A stretch of 64,000 nt of DNA, from the NCBI RefSeq assembly GCF_002968335.2, contig NZ_CP134398.1, positions 5,642,001 to 5,706,000 on the forward strand. Reading direction: 5' to 3'. Both the position numbers and the translations under genes were made by a program. The stretch comes from Mycobacterium sp. ITM-2016-00316. Lineage in GTDB: Bacteria > Actinomycetota > Actinomycetes > Mycobacteriales > Mycobacteriaceae. Below, one piece after another: positions 26,228 to 34,334 of the stretch. Below the pieces are notes generated by a model. It was not told the origin of the DNA. It did no database searches and saw only the letters and a list, made by a program, of their open reading frames with translations. The stretch's first letter is position 1. Each line of letters begins with the position of its first letter.

Positions 26228-26587
26228 CTAGGCCAGCGAGATCTGCGCCTTGTCCGGATAGAAGGCAACCTTGCCGGCGATGTCGGCGACCGCGGGGTAC
26301 GGCTGCTCGTAGGTCCAGATGGCGTCCTGCACATCGGCCACGTGGAAGTAGCTGGCCTCACCCTTGTAGGGGCAGTAGGAGGTCGTCTCGCTGGGTACCA
26401 GGACCGTGGCCACCACGTCTTCGCGCGGGATGTAAAGCACCGCCGGATACGTGCTTTCCTGCAGCGTCACCGCACCGTCTGATTCGGCGACGACCACCCC
26501 GTTGACCGTGACGGTGACGTGCCTGCCGGTCGGTGCCACGGTGATCGGATGCTCGGCGGTGGGCTGCCACACGGGACGCTCGCTCAT
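26228..26587 (-). CDS. DUF427 protein (Rv0140-like)
   Basis: 119 residues from ATG 26587 (MSERPVWQPTAEHP); the longer frame to GTG 26659 crosses the divergent promoter. The motif YIPREDV, SYCPYKGEASYFHV and WTYEQPYPAV are diagnostic of DUF427, a small beta-barrel of unknown function that may bind a nucleotide or metabolite. Same direction as the AlkA-like gene with a 9-bp gap, so probably co-transcribed. Confidence 0.88.
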   Translation of the reverse strand: MSERPVWQPTAEHPITVAPTGRHVTVTVNGVVVAESDGAVTLQESTYPAVLYIPREDVVATVLVPSETTSYCPYKGEASYFHVADVQDAIWTYEQPYPAVADIAGKVAFYPDKAQISLA

Positions 26588-26637
26588 GTTTTGGACAACG
26601 TCGGCCCCGATGCGGTGATTCCCGCCACGCCGATCGC

Positions 26638-26643
26638 TACGAT
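26638..26643 (+). promoter_or_regulatory. -10 box of a leaderless transcript
   Basis: TACGAT ends 6 nt before the ATG at 26650, so transcription should begin at the start codon. No Shine-Dalgarno. Confidence 0.5.
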
Positions 26644-26649
26644 CGGCCC

Positions 26650-27108
26650 ATGAATGCACCGATTACCGGGTCCGTGTCGATCGCGGCCGATCCAGCGAAG
26701 GTATACGCGCTGATCACCGACCTTTCGACGCTGGCAGCGCTGGCCGAAGAAGCCCACGCCATGCACTGGGCGAAGGGACACTCCACGGTCGCCCCCGGAG
26801 CCGTGTTCAAGGGCGAGAATCGCAACGGTTCGAAGTCCTGGACTACCACCTGCACCATCACCGATGCCGCCCCGGGGTCGACGTTCGCGTTCGACGTGAA
26901 ATCGGCGGTGTTCCCGGTGGCGCACTGGCGTTACGACATCGCCCCGGCCGACGGCGGGTGCACCGTCACCGAGTCGATGTGGGACCGTCGGGCCGGATGG
27001 TTCAAGAAGGTCGCCGGCCTGGCCACCGGCGTCAGTGACCGGGCCGGCGCCAACGCCGAGCACATCAAGGTCACCCTGCAGCGGCTCAAGGAGCGCGCGG
27101 AAGCTTGA
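26650..27108 (+). CDS. SRPBCC (START/polyketide-cyclase fold) protein
   Basis: 152 residues. It opens with the typical strand-helix SGSVSIAADPAKVYALITDLSTL (quoted in part: SVSIAADPAKVYALITDLS) and ends with a long helix (DRAGANAEHIKVTLQRLKER) that closes the hydrophobic cavity. Such proteins bind lipids or aromatic ligands; many have no enzyme activity. ATG 26650 is leaderless. It is divergent from DUF427 and convergent with the FAD oxidoreductase (10-bp gap). Confidence 0.85.
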   Translation: MNAPITGSVSIAADPAKVYALITDLSTLAALAEEAHAMHWAKGHSTVAPGAVFKGENRNGSKSWTTTCTITDAAPGSTFAFDVKSAVFPVAHWRYDIAPADGGCTVTESMWDRRAGWFKKVAGLATGVSDRAGANAEHIKVTLQRLKERAEA

Positions 27109-27118
27109 GCGCGTCCGC

Positions 27119-28528
27119 TCAGGGCTTCCGCGTGATCACGTCGGCGACCCTGGCGATGGGCGAGGTCGTGCGGCGGCCGTTGGCCTCATGCCGGTCGGCG
27201 AGTTTGTAGGCGATGTAGAGGCCGCGCACCCCGAGCCAGCGCATCGGCTCGGGCTCCCAGTTGCGCGACTGGTGGCCGACCCAGGGCAGTTCGGTGATCG
27301 GTGTGTTCCGGGTCAGCACCAGGTCGGCCAGGGTGCGGCCGGCGAGGTTCGTCGCCGTCACACCGTGCCCGACATAGCCGCCCGCCCAGCCCAGGCCGGT
27401 GGCGCGGTCCAGCGCGACACCGGCTTCCCAGTCGCGCGGCACCGCGAGCACGCCGCACCAGCCGTGCGCGATGGGAATGTCGCGGACCTGCGGCAGGATC
27501 GAGTGCAGCACGTCGGCCAGCAGACGGATGGTGCGGGCGGGCACCTGACCGTCCTGATCGGTGCGTGACCCGAACCGGTAGGGCACGCTGCGCCCGCCGA
27601 TGGCGATGCGGTCATCGACGGTCCGCTGCGCGTAGAAGAATCCGTGCGCGGTGTCGCCTACGGTTTCGCGTCCCTGCCAACCGATTTCGTCCCAGATATG
27701 AGCGGGGATCGGGTCGGTGGCGATCATCGAGCTGTTCATCGGCAGCCAGCGCCTGCGCAGTCCGGGAAGCGCGGGCGTGAAGCCCTCGGTGGCCCGCAGC
27801 ACGATCGGCGCGCGCACGGTGCCGGTCCTGGTGACGGCCCTGCCCTGCTGGATCTCGATGACCGCGGACTGTTCGTGGATGGTGACCCCGAGGCGTTCGA
27901 CGGTGTCGGCCAGCCCGGCGGCCAGCGCGGCCGGCTGGATGCGCGCGCAGTCCGGGCTGTGATAGGCCGAGACCAGCCCATCGATGTTGATGCGTTGCGC
28001 TGCCTGCTCTTTGGTGAGTTCGACGACATCGTTGCACCAGCGGCGCTCTTCGGCGACACTCGCAGCCAATCGCGCCGCCTGCGCGGGGTTCCGGGCGATC
28101 TCCAGGTTGCCGCCCTTGGCCGCACCGGCGTCGATCCCTTCCCGGTCGGCCACCTCGATGACCTCGTCGACGGACTCGTTGAGCGCCCGTTGCCAGGCCA
28201 GAACCTTTTCGCGGCCATAGGTTTTCGCCATCCGATTGCGATCGCCGGGAACAAGTCCGGACAGCCAGCCACCGTTTCGGCCCGATGCGCCGAAGCCGGC
28301 GAAGCGAGCCTCCAGCACGGTGATCCGCAGCGACGGGTCGGCCTTCTTGAGGTAGTAGGCCGTCCACAGACCGGTGTAGCCGGCGCCGACGATGCAGACA
28401 TCGGCGTCGCGATCCCCTGGCAGCCGTGGCCGCAGCGACGGCATCTTGTCGAACCAGTGCGAGACACGACCATTGATGGTGGACACCCAGTGATTCTGCC
28501 AGGCCGGGTTGTCGGTGGTGCGGCGCAT
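27119..28528 (-). CDS. FAD-dependent amine oxidase/oxidoreductase (DadA/PuuB-like)
   Basis: 469 residues from ATG 28528 (MRRTTDNPAWQNHW). The open frame continues 190 codons further, but that part is antisense to the DUF4262 gene and was rejected. The FAD-binding Rossmann is DVCIVGAGYTGLWTAYYLKK, followed by VLEARFAGFGASGRNGGWLSG, the flavin-contacting loop of the DAO/PuuB family. The C-terminus has GLGWAGGYVGHGVTATNLAGR, the second FAD contact. It probably oxidises an amine or amino acid derivative to an aldehyde. It faces the DUF4262 gene across 33 bp. Confidence 0.88.
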   Translation of the reverse strand: MRRTTDNPAWQNHWVSTINGRVSHWFDKMPSLRPRLPGDRDADVCIVGAGYTGLWTAYYLKKADPSLRITVLEARFAGFGASGRNGGWLSGLVPGDRNRMAKTYGREKVLAWQRALNESVDEVIEVADREGIDAGAAKGGNLEIARNPAQAARLAASVAEERRWCNDVVELTKEQAAQRINIDGLVSAYHSPDCARIQPAALAAGLADTVERLGVTIHEQSAVIEIQQGRAVTRTGTVRAPIVLRATEGFTPALPGLRRRWLPMNSSMIATDPIPAHIWDEIGWQGRETVGDTAHGFFYAQRTVDDRIAIGGRSVPYRFGSRTDQDGQVPARTIRLLADVLHSILPQVRDIPIAHGWCGVLAVPRDWEAGVALDRATGLGWAGGYVGHGVTATNLAGRTLADLVLTRNTPITELPWVGHQSRNWEPEPMRWLGVRGLYIAYKLADRHEANGRRTTSPIARVADVITRKP

Positions 28529-28561
28529 CGTGTCTGCCAAGACCGACGAAAGGGGCACACC

Positions 28562-29029
28562 ATGTGCTGGCAATGCGATCATCCGGGGGCAACCCGGCAG
28601 GACTACCTCGACGTGCTGCGGGGCGTCGTCATGCAGAACGGCTGGGCGGTGCAGTATGTCGAGGCCGACCCGCCGTTCGCGTACACCGCCGGGCTGAGCG
28701 AGGCCGGCCTGCCCGAACTGCTCATCACGGGCCTTCCGCCCGCGCGCTCCACGCAACTGCTGAACGAGATGGCGCACTACATGGTGCACGAGGTCGAGCC
28801 CGCGCCCGGCGACACCATGACGTTTCCGGACGATTCGTGTGCGGAGTTCGTCGAGGTGACCCACCCGGACGTCCACATGGGATGGGCGGTGGCGTTCCGC
28901 GGCGGCCCGATCCGGGGTCTGCAGATCGTCTGGCGAGACGAACGCGGCCACTCGCCGTGGTGCCCCGACTTCAACGGCGGGGGTCGGCGGCAACCGATTC
29001 TCGGGACGCGAGGGCCGGTCGACACCTGA
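28562..29029 (+). CDS. DUF4262 protein with N-terminal CxxC
   Basis: 155 residues from ATG 28562, with AAAGGGG just upstream. It begins MCWQCDHPGATRQDYLDVL, then FAYTAGLSEAGLPELLITGL and VHMGWAVAFRGGPIRGLQIVW, as in DUF4262, a family of unknown function. The CxxC plus His suggests a metal or redox site. The frame extends far upstream on the antisense of the FAD gene, which is not used. A strong terminator follows 10 nt after the stop. Confidence 0.85.
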   Translation: MCWQCDHPGATRQDYLDVLRGVVMQNGWAVQYVEADPPFAYTAGLSEAGLPELLITGLPPARSTQLLNEMAHYMVHEVEPAPGDTMTFPDDSCAEFVEVTHPDVHMGWAVAFRGGPIRGLQIVWRDERGHSPWCPDFNGGGRRQPILGTRGPVDT

Positions 29030-29039
29030 GCGTAGACGG

Positions 29040-29071
29040 CGGGAGGGCGCCCGATCCGGGCTTCCCTCCCG
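29040..29071 (+). terminator. terminator of the DUF4262 gene
   Basis: CGGGAGGG (29040-29047) pairs with CCCTCCCG (29064-29071), and inside it GCCCG-ATC-CGGGC (29049-29061) pairs again, giving a long GC hairpin followed by TCGTTCTC. Confidence 0.7.
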
Positions 29072-29211
29072 TCGTTCTCGCCCCGAGTCTCCGGATAGCT
29101 CCACCTCGAAAGTGCCCGCCTATGAGCGACTTTCGAGCGACAGCCGAGTCCCAGAAATTTCTTTGGACTCATTGATCACACCGGTCACTTTGTCGGGTTT
29201 CTTGTCGGTGA

Positions 29212-29227
29212 TCGCACGTATGTTCGA
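29212..29227. promoter_or_regulatory. LexA (SOS) box of the DUF222/HNH gene
   Basis: TCGCAC-GTAT-GTTCGA matches the mycobacterial SOS box TCGAAC-N4-GTTCGA at 11 of 12 fixed positions and ends 3 nt before the ATG. LexA control of 13E12-family genes is known in M. tuberculosis. Confidence 0.65.
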
Positions 29228-29230
29228 GTC

Positions 29231-30850
29231 ATGAACAGCGATGTGGCCGGTGGTCGGGATGCGGTGCAGCACGCGCTGTCCGATCGCGCCGCCTCCGTCA
29301 AGGCGCTGCTGGACGCCGACTTCACCATGTTCGACACCGCCGAACTGCTGGCACTGCTGTCTGAGCGTGAGCAGCAGGCCCGCGCCGACACCGCCGTCGA
29401 TCACCGCATCCTGGCCGCCCTGATGGACCGGGCCACCCCGCACGAGATCGGCGGCAAAACCTGGACCGACGTACTGACCACCCGCGACCGCCTCAGCGCC
29501 ACCGAAGCCGCCCGGCGCATCACCGCCGCCCGCGACCTCGGGCCGCGGCACACCATGACCGGCGAAGTCCTGGAACCAGTGCTGGCGGCGTGCGCGGCCG
29601 CACTGGCCGCCGGCAGGATCACCACCGGGCACATCACCATCATCCGCACCACGCTGAACAAGGCCTCCGCCTACCTGGATGCCACCGCGCGCGGGCAACT
29701 GGAATCCACACTGGTCGATATCGCCGCCACCAACACCCCCGAAACGCTGCAGAAAGCCGCCGATCACGCGCTGGCTCTGATCAACCCCGACGGCGATGGC
29801 CCCGACCCGGCACGACACCGGCGCGGGCTGAGCATCGGTCCCCAAGACGTCGACGGTATGGCCAAAGTGTCGGGCTGGGTGGACGCCGAATTCGCCGCCT
29901 ACCTACGCACCATCCTCGACGTCTGGGCACGACCGGGCATCAACAACCCCGACGACGAAAAGCCCCAAAACAATCCCGACCCCAACCCACTCGACGAAGA
30001 CCCTGTCGAACCCGACACCGAACCCGAGGACGAGGGTGTGGACGAGGACGAGGACGAAGGCGAGACAGAGACAGAAGGCGAGACAGAGGCAGAGGCCGCA
30101 TCAGCAGAGGTCAAACCGGAGGTTGAGCCCGAATCGGAGGTTGAGCCCCAGCCTCAGACCGAGGTCGAGTTCGAGGTGCCCGGGCCCGCCGGCCCGCCGC
30201 CCACGTGGGACCCCGACGAATTTCTGCGCGACCCCCGCACCCAGTCCCAACGCAACCACGACGCCATCAAAGCCGTCCTACGCGACACCCTGATGTCCAA
30301 GCGCCTCGGGCAACACAACGGCCTACCCGTCACCCTGGTCGTCTCCACCACGCTCAAAGAACTGGAGGCCGGCGCCGGGATCGCGGTCACCGGCGCGGGC
30401 ACCCTCATGCCCATGCGCGATCTGATCCGGCTGGCCGAACACGCCCACCACTACCTGATCGTCTACCGCCACCACACCGCCGAACCGCTCTACATGGGCC
30501 GCTCCAAACGGTTGGCCACCAAAGCCCAACGACTACTGCTCTACAACCGCGACCGCGGCTGCACCCGACCCGGCTGCACCCAAGCAGCGTGCCGCTGCCA
30601 GGCCCACCACGCCAACCCCAGCTGGAACAACGGCGGACTCACCGACGCACCCGACCTCGGACTGGGCTGCGGACCCGACAACCAACTCGCCGAACTGGGC
30701 TGGACCAACACCATCGACCCCGTCACCGGCCGCGTGCACTGGCACCCACCACCACTGATGGACACCGGCGCCGACACCCTCAACCACCACTTCCACCCCG
30801 AAGAACTCTTCCCACCACCACAACCCGACGGACAGGACAACGACCCGTGA
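29231..30850 (+). CDS. 13E12-repeat family protein (DUF222 plus HNH endonuclease)
   Basis: 539 residues. The N-terminal half is DUF222 (about 15-240; LAALLSEREQ-type helices, ARRITAARDLGPRHTM). Residues about 240-320 are a low-complexity acidic insert of Glu/Asp/Pro/Thr repeats, which is longer than usual. The C-terminal HNH module (about 445-500) reads YNRDRGCTRPGCTQAACRCQ, then AHHANPSWNNGGLTD and LGCGPDNQ, with the zinc Cys pairs and the AHH. These genes are multi-copy in mycobacteria, often mobile-like, and DNA-damage induced. No inverted repeats or transposase are seen here. It ends 5 bp before the convergent methyltransferase. Confidence 0.92.
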   Translation: MNSDVAGGRDAVQHALSDRAASVKALLDADFTMFDTAELLALLSEREQQARADTAVDHRILAALMDRATPHEIGGKTWTDVLTTRDRLSATEAARRITAARDLGPRHTMTGEVLEPVLAACAAALAAGRITTGHITIIRTTLNKASAYLDATARGQLESTLVDIAATNTPETLQKAADHALALINPDGDGPDPARHRRGLSIGPQDVDGMAKVSGWVDAEFAAYLRTILDVWARPGINNPDDEKPQNNPDPNPLDEDPVEPDTEPEDEGVDEDEDEGETETEGETEAEAASAEVKPEVEPESEVEPQPQTEVEFEVPGPAGPPPTWDPDEFLRDPRTQSQRNHDAIKAVLRDTLMSKRLGQHNGLPVTLVVSTTLKELEAGAGIAVTGAGTLMPMRDLIRLAEHAHHYLIVYRHHTAEPLYMGRSKRLATKAQRLLLYNRDRGCTRPGCTQAACRCQAHHANPSWNNGGLTDAPDLGLGCGPDNQLAELGWTNTIDPVTGRVHWHPPPLMDTGADTLNHHFHPEELFPPPQPDGQDNDP

Positions 30851-30855
30851 CTGCC

Positions 30856-31683
30856 TCAGAACGAATAGCGGTGGTATTGCGCCATATAACGCAATACCGA
30901 CACCCTCGACATCGCGTTTGCCAGCAGCCGGTAGGCCGGACGCACCAGATCGAAAGCCACAGTGTCAAAAGGGGATACCCAGGCCAGCAGCCGCGTGCCG
31001 GGGACATTCCGCAGGATGTCATCGGGACCGTTGACCGCCCAGCGCAGGGTGGCACCCGAACGACGCACCACCGAATTGGACCACTGCGATCTGATACCCA
31101 GCGAATTGAAGGCGTCGAACTGCAATTCCCCGGTGCCGCAATGCTCGACGACCCGGTTGAGCAGATCGAGACCGTCGGCCTCGGTGAGATACATCGTCAG
31201 GCCCTCCCCGATGGCCAGCACCGGCGCCCCGACCGGGACGTCACGCAGCCACGCCGGATCGGTGACAGAGGCGGGTACCACGTGATAGCCCTCTCCACCG
31301 GCCGGCAGCAGTCGGCCGCGCAACTCGGCGACCTCCGGGTAGTCGATGTCGTACCACTGCACGCCCGGCCCCGGCGCCACCCGGAAGTATCTACTGTCCA
31401 GTCCGCAACCGAGATGCAGCACAGTGGCTTTCGGATGGACCGCCAGGAACTGGCGCACCCAGATGTCGAAGTGCGCCGAGCGGGTGGTGACGGCCGGGGA
31501 CCGCCGCGGGGTGATGGTGGTCTGCGTCCAGTCGTAGTCGATACCCGCGACGGCCTGTTTGGCCCAGCGGTCGTTGAGAATGGGCCGCGGCAAGTCGGCA
31601 TCCAGTGCCTTGGCGTACAGCGTGGCGAGCATGGTCTGCGGCGCGCCGGTCAGATCGACGCGCACGTGGTCATCGGCGGTCAT
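30856..31683 (-). CDS. LCM-type SAM-dependent methyltransferase (Rv0145/Rv0146-like)
   Basis: 275 residues. Class I Rossmann methyltransferase of the leucine-carboxyl-methyltransferase-like family expanded in mycobacteria: ATVLHLGCGLDSRYFRV (SAM motif I), VQWYDIDYPEV (motif II acid), VLAIGEGLTMYLTEADGL and the C-terminal VSPFDTVAFDLVRPAY. Substrates of the mycobacterial members are unknown. ATG 31683. It lies downstream of the SDR gene with a 32-bp gap, same strand. Confidence 0.88.
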   Translation of the reverse strand: MTADDHVRVDLTGAPQTMLATLYAKALDADLPRPILNDRWAKQAVAGIDYDWTQTTITPRRSPAVTTRSAHFDIWVRQFLAVHPKATVLHLGCGLDSRYFRVAPGPGVQWYDIDYPEVAELRGRLLPAGGEGYHVVPASVTDPAWLRDVPVGAPVLAIGEGLTMYLTEADGLDLLNRVVEHCGTGELQFDAFNSLGIRSQWSNSVVRRSGATLRWAVNGPDDILRNVPGTRLLAWVSPFDTVAFDLVRPAYRLLANAMSRVSVLRYMAQYHRYSF

Positions 31684-31715
31684 GTGTCACCACGCTAGTA
31701 CCGAACCTCGAACGG

Positions 31716-32729
31716 TCAGCCCGCCTTTTGGCGCTTGGCCGCACGCAGTCCCACCCAGAACCGGGCGGCCTCGCGAATGGAATCTTCCACCGGCGCCGGC
31801 TGCCAGCCGAGTTCGCGGGTGGCCTTGCCGTGATCGACCGGGGCCTCTGCCCGCATCAACCGCAGCGACGCCAGCGACAGCCGCTCGTCGGTGCGGCGCA
31901 ACCGGCCCTTGATGGTGCCCATGGCGGCCAGCAGGTAGGTCAGCGGTAGCGGAATGGATCGGGCAGGCGCGGGAACACCGGCTGTCTCGGCCGCGATCCG
32001 GGCCACCTCGGCATTGCTGATCATCTTCTCCGAGATCAGGTACCGCTCACCGACGCGCCCCTTCTCGGCCGCCAAGATCAGCGCGCGTGCCGCATCGTTG
32101 ACACCCACCGCTTCGAGTTCGATACCACTCATCACGAACGGCAGCTTGCCGAACGCGGCGCCGGCGATGATCGCGCCGTGCGGAGTCCGGCCCCAGTCGG
32201 TGCCGCCGTAGGTGGTCGACACACACATCGCGACCGCGGGCAGCCCGCGCTCCCGCGCGTACTGCAACACCAGCTTCTCGGCCTGCACGCGCGAGCGCAC
32301 ATACGGCGTGAGCTTCCGCTCGTCGGCGATGTCCTCCTCGGTGGACACCCGGCCACGCCGGCGCCCCACGGTGGCGTAGCTGCTGGTGAAGACGAATTTC
32401 TGCAATCCCGAGGCGATCTCGGGGCGCACCGCAATGTCCAGCACGTGCCGGGTGCCGTCGACATTGGTGTGGAACAGCGGTGACGGGTCGCGCAGCCAGC
32501 CGCGGGTGTCCACGACGCAGTAGTAGATGACATCGACTCCGGTCATCGCCGCGATCAGCGCCTCGTCATCCCAGATATCGCCGATGAACCGCTGCACGTC
32601 GAGATCGTCGATGCCGACGGTGTTGGCCCCCTCACGCGCCATCACCCGCACGTCCTGCCCGTCGGCGACAAGTTGTCGCACCACGTGCGAGCCGAGGTAG
32701 CCGTTGGCACCGATGACCAGAGCCCTCAT
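31716..32729 (-). CDS. NAD(P)-dependent epimerase/3-beta-HSD-like extended SDR (Rv0139-like)
   Basis: 337 residues from ATG 32729. The nucleotide motif is GANGYLGSH (7-15), the catalytic region SSYATVG with the Tyr-x3-Lys-type YVRSRVQAEKL, and the substrate arm with ERYLISEKMISNAEVA. This is the extended SDR fold used by sugar epimerases, 3-beta-hydroxysteroid dehydrogenases and reductases. The ATG overlaps the TGA of the NTF2-like gene (ATGA), so the two are one operon. The KstR-type palindrome upstream favours a steroid or lipid substrate. Confidence 0.88.
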   Translation of the reverse strand: MRALVIGANGYLGSHVVRQLVADGQDVRVMAREGANTVGIDDLDVQRFIGDIWDDEALIAAMTGVDVIYYCVVDTRGWLRDPSPLFHTNVDGTRHVLDIAVRPEIASGLQKFVFTSSYATVGRRRGRVSTEEDIADERKLTPYVRSRVQAEKLVLQYARERGLPAVAMCVSTTYGGTDWGRTPHGAIIAGAAFGKLPFVMSGIELEAVGVNDAARALILAAEKGRVGERYLISEKMISNAEVARIAAETAGVPAPARSIPLPLTYLLAAMGTIKGRLRRTDERLSLASLRLMRAEAPVDHGKATRELGWQPAPVEDSIREAARFWVGLRAAKRQKAG

Positions 32730-33226
32730 CGGGCCATGCCCTTCATCCATTCGGCCGCCTCGTCATCGAGCGTGCCGAGTTCCTGGGCTTTCTTGCACCA
32801 CTTCATCGCCGCGGACAGGAAGCGCAGCGGGTTGTAGACGTCCTCCTGGCGGCGCCACAGCCCGTCACCGGCATAGGTGAGGATCGACATGTTGGTGGCG
32901 CTGATGATGGTGCCGTCACCGGGGTCGCGCATCGGGTTGTCGAGCTCGCAGATCACCCGCGAGGTGGCCTCGTCGATGACGGTCCACAACGCCGGGAATG
33001 CGGTCATGTGGTTTCCGGGAAAACTCTCCATCGTCTTCCAGATCCACGGGCGCACCTGGTCGCGGCCACGCATGGTGCCCGCGGCGTGCTCCACGTACTC
33101 GACGTCGACGGTGTACTGATCCACCCACGGGTCCCAGTTCCGGGTGCGGGCGGCTTCGGCGACCGTCTGCTCGAATGTCGCGAATGCGTCTGTCAGCTCA
33201 TCACGGGTGAACAGCGTGCTCGTCAC
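32726..33226 (-). CDS. NTF2-like/SnoaL-fold protein (Rv0138-like)
   Basis: 166 residues from GTG 33226 (MTSTLFTRDELTDAF); the longer frame to 33445 is antisense-like. Cone-shaped NTF2 fold features: FATFEQTVAEAARTRNWDPW (helix 1-2), YTVDVEYVEHAAGTMRGRDQ, VRPWIWKTMESFPGNH, with conserved Asp and His residues facing the cavity. Relatives include ketosteroid isomerases and dehydratases. The SDR gene is coupled to it. The transcript looks leaderless: TAGTTT lies 5 nt before the GTG and is overlapped by a KstR-type operator. Confidence 0.85.
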   Translation of the reverse strand: MTSTLFTRDELTDAFATFEQTVAEAARTRNWDPWVDQYTVDVEYVEHAAGTMRGRDQVRPWIWKTMESFPGNHMTAFPALWTVIDEATSRVICELDNPMRDPGDGTIISATNMSILTYAGDGLWRRQEDVYNPLRFLSAAMKWCKKAQELGTLDDEAAEWMKGMAR

Positions 33227-33231
33227 ACCAC

Positions 33232-33249
33232 AAACTAGAACACGTTCTA
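33232..33249 (-). promoter_or_regulatory. KstR-type operator overlapping the -10 of the NTF2-SDR operon
   Basis: TAGAACACGTTCTA (33236-33249) fits the KstR consensus TNNAACNNGTTNNA at every fixed position. The -10 box TAGTTT (33237-33232, minus strand) shares two bases with it. A bound repressor would block the polymerase. Confidence 0.6.
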
Positions 33250-33696
33250 CCTGGGTTTGTCGAGGTTCGTTCCTGCCGCCAGCACCACCCGGTCGCCGAG
33301 CGGTTCGTCCAGCGCGATGTCCAGCGTGCCGGGCACCGCCAGCGTGATGCACATCCGCCCGATCGCCTCCGGCGGCACACCACTGTCGAGGTTCACCGTC
33401 ACCTCCTCGGCGGTCTCCTGGACGGTGGCGTGCACGCCGAAGCACTCCGCGGGGCCCGCGGTGAAGTTGACGGCCAGCCCGTCACCAGTGCGCGTCCAGG
33501 ACTCGACGCTGGTCACATGCGGGTTCAGGATCATCGGATTCTCGGCGAACACCGTGCGCCACTGATCGGCGGGCACCTCGGGCGGGGCATCGACCGGGGG
33601 CACCGGCGGGTCGGCGGAGGCCGACGGCGGAACGGTTACCAGTAAGCCGCCGACCAGGATTAACCCGGCGTGCGCTGTGGTTACAGCTCTACGCAT
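33247..33696 (-). CDS. small exported protein, unknown function
   Basis: 149 residues from ATG 33696 (MRRAVTTAHAGLILVGG), with GTG 33705 as an alternative. A classical signal peptide ends near PSASA-DPP. The mature part starts Pro-rich (DPPVPPVDAPPEVPADQW), then has beta-strand-rich sequence (VESWTRTGDGLAVNFTAGPAECFGVHATV) with two Cys (in ECF and MCI) that may pair. No lipobox. Its TAG stop lies inside the KstR-type palindrome. Divergent from msrA. Confidence 0.75.
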   Translation of the reverse strand: MRRAVTTAHAGLILVGGLLVTVPPSASADPPVPPVDAPPEVPADQWRTVFAENPMILNPHVTSVESWTRTGDGLAVNFTAGPAECFGVHATVQETAEEVTVNLDSGVPPEAIGRMCITLAVPGTLDIALDEPLGDRVVLAAGTNLDKPR

Positions 33697-33766
33697 GGGT
33701 TCCACCGTAGCGGCGGAGCACAATGGATGCTGACCGTGTATGTGACTGCTGAAGGAGTGATGGCGC

Positions 33767-34276
33767 ATGAGCGACAACCAGAAGGCGATCCTGGCCGGCG
33801 GCTGCTTCTGGGGTATGCAGGACCTGATCCGTAAGCAGCCCGGTGTGGTGTCCACCCGGGTGGGCTACACGGGCGGGCAGAACGACCACGCGACCTACCG
33901 CAACCATCCGGGCCATGCGGAGGCCATCGAGATCGTGTTCGATCCGGCGCAGACCGACTACCGGTCCATCCTGGAGTTCTTCTTCCAGATCCACGATCCG
34001 TCGACCAAGAACCGGCAGGGCAATGATGTCGGTTCCAGTTACCGCTCGGCAATCTTCTACGTCGACGACGACCAGAAGGCCGTCGCGCTGGACACCATCG
34101 CCGATGTCGACGCCTCCGGTCTGTGGCCGGGCAAGGTCGTCACCGAGGTCGTCCCCGAGGCCGACTTCTGGGAGGCCGAACCCGAACACCAGGACTATCT
34201 GGTGCGCTACCCCACCGGGTACACCTGCCACTTCCCGCGCCCGGGCTGGAAGCTGCCCAAGCGGGCCGCGGTCTAA
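33767..34276 (+). CDS. msrA: peptide methionine-S-sulfoxide reductase MsrA
   Basis: Repairs oxidised methionine (S form) in proteins. 169 residues. The active-site motif GCFWG has catalytic Cys13. [15 protein letters not shown] and [20 protein letters not shown] are conserved. A second Cys in [11 protein letters not shown] near residue 153 could resolve the disulfide with thioredoxin. AAGGAG precedes ATG 33767. It is convergent with the P450 gene. Confidence 0.96.
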   Translation: MSDNQKAILAGGCFWGMQDLIRKQPGVVSTRVGYTGGQNDHATYRNHPGHAEAIEIVFDPAQTDYRSILEFFFQIHDPSTKNRQGNDVGSSYRSAIFYVDDDQKAVALDTIADVDASGLWPGKVVTEVVPEADFWEAEPEHQDYLVRYPTGYTCHFPRPGWKLPKRAAV

Positions 34277-34302
34277 GCGGCTCCAGCCCTCCGGTTCTAT
34301 TT

Positions 34303-34334
34303 CCCGGGTCGCTGCGCTCTCCCCCGCTAGCGGG
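34303..34334. repeat. dispersed repeat, copy B, with palindrome at the P450 stop
   Basis: CCCGGGTCGCTGCGCTC at 34303-34319 runs on through CCCCC into the perfect palindrome CCCGCTAGCGGG (34323-34334), which contains the P450 stop codon. It shares CCCGGGTCGCT-N-CGCTC with copy A. The short sequence CCAGCCCTCCGGT also occurs twice around it (34283 and 34343). It may act as a terminator for the convergent genes. Confidence 0.55.

Noticed and set aside
27644..28561. Long 5' extension of the DUF4262 frame
   Set aside because: It is antisense to the FAD oxidoreductase; ATG 28562 has its own ribosome-binding site and gives the family length.
28529..29104. 192-codon N-terminal extension of the FAD oxidoreductase
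   Set aside because: It overlaps the divergent DUF4262 gene antisense, and the FAD Rossmann motif sits correctly when translation starts at 28528.
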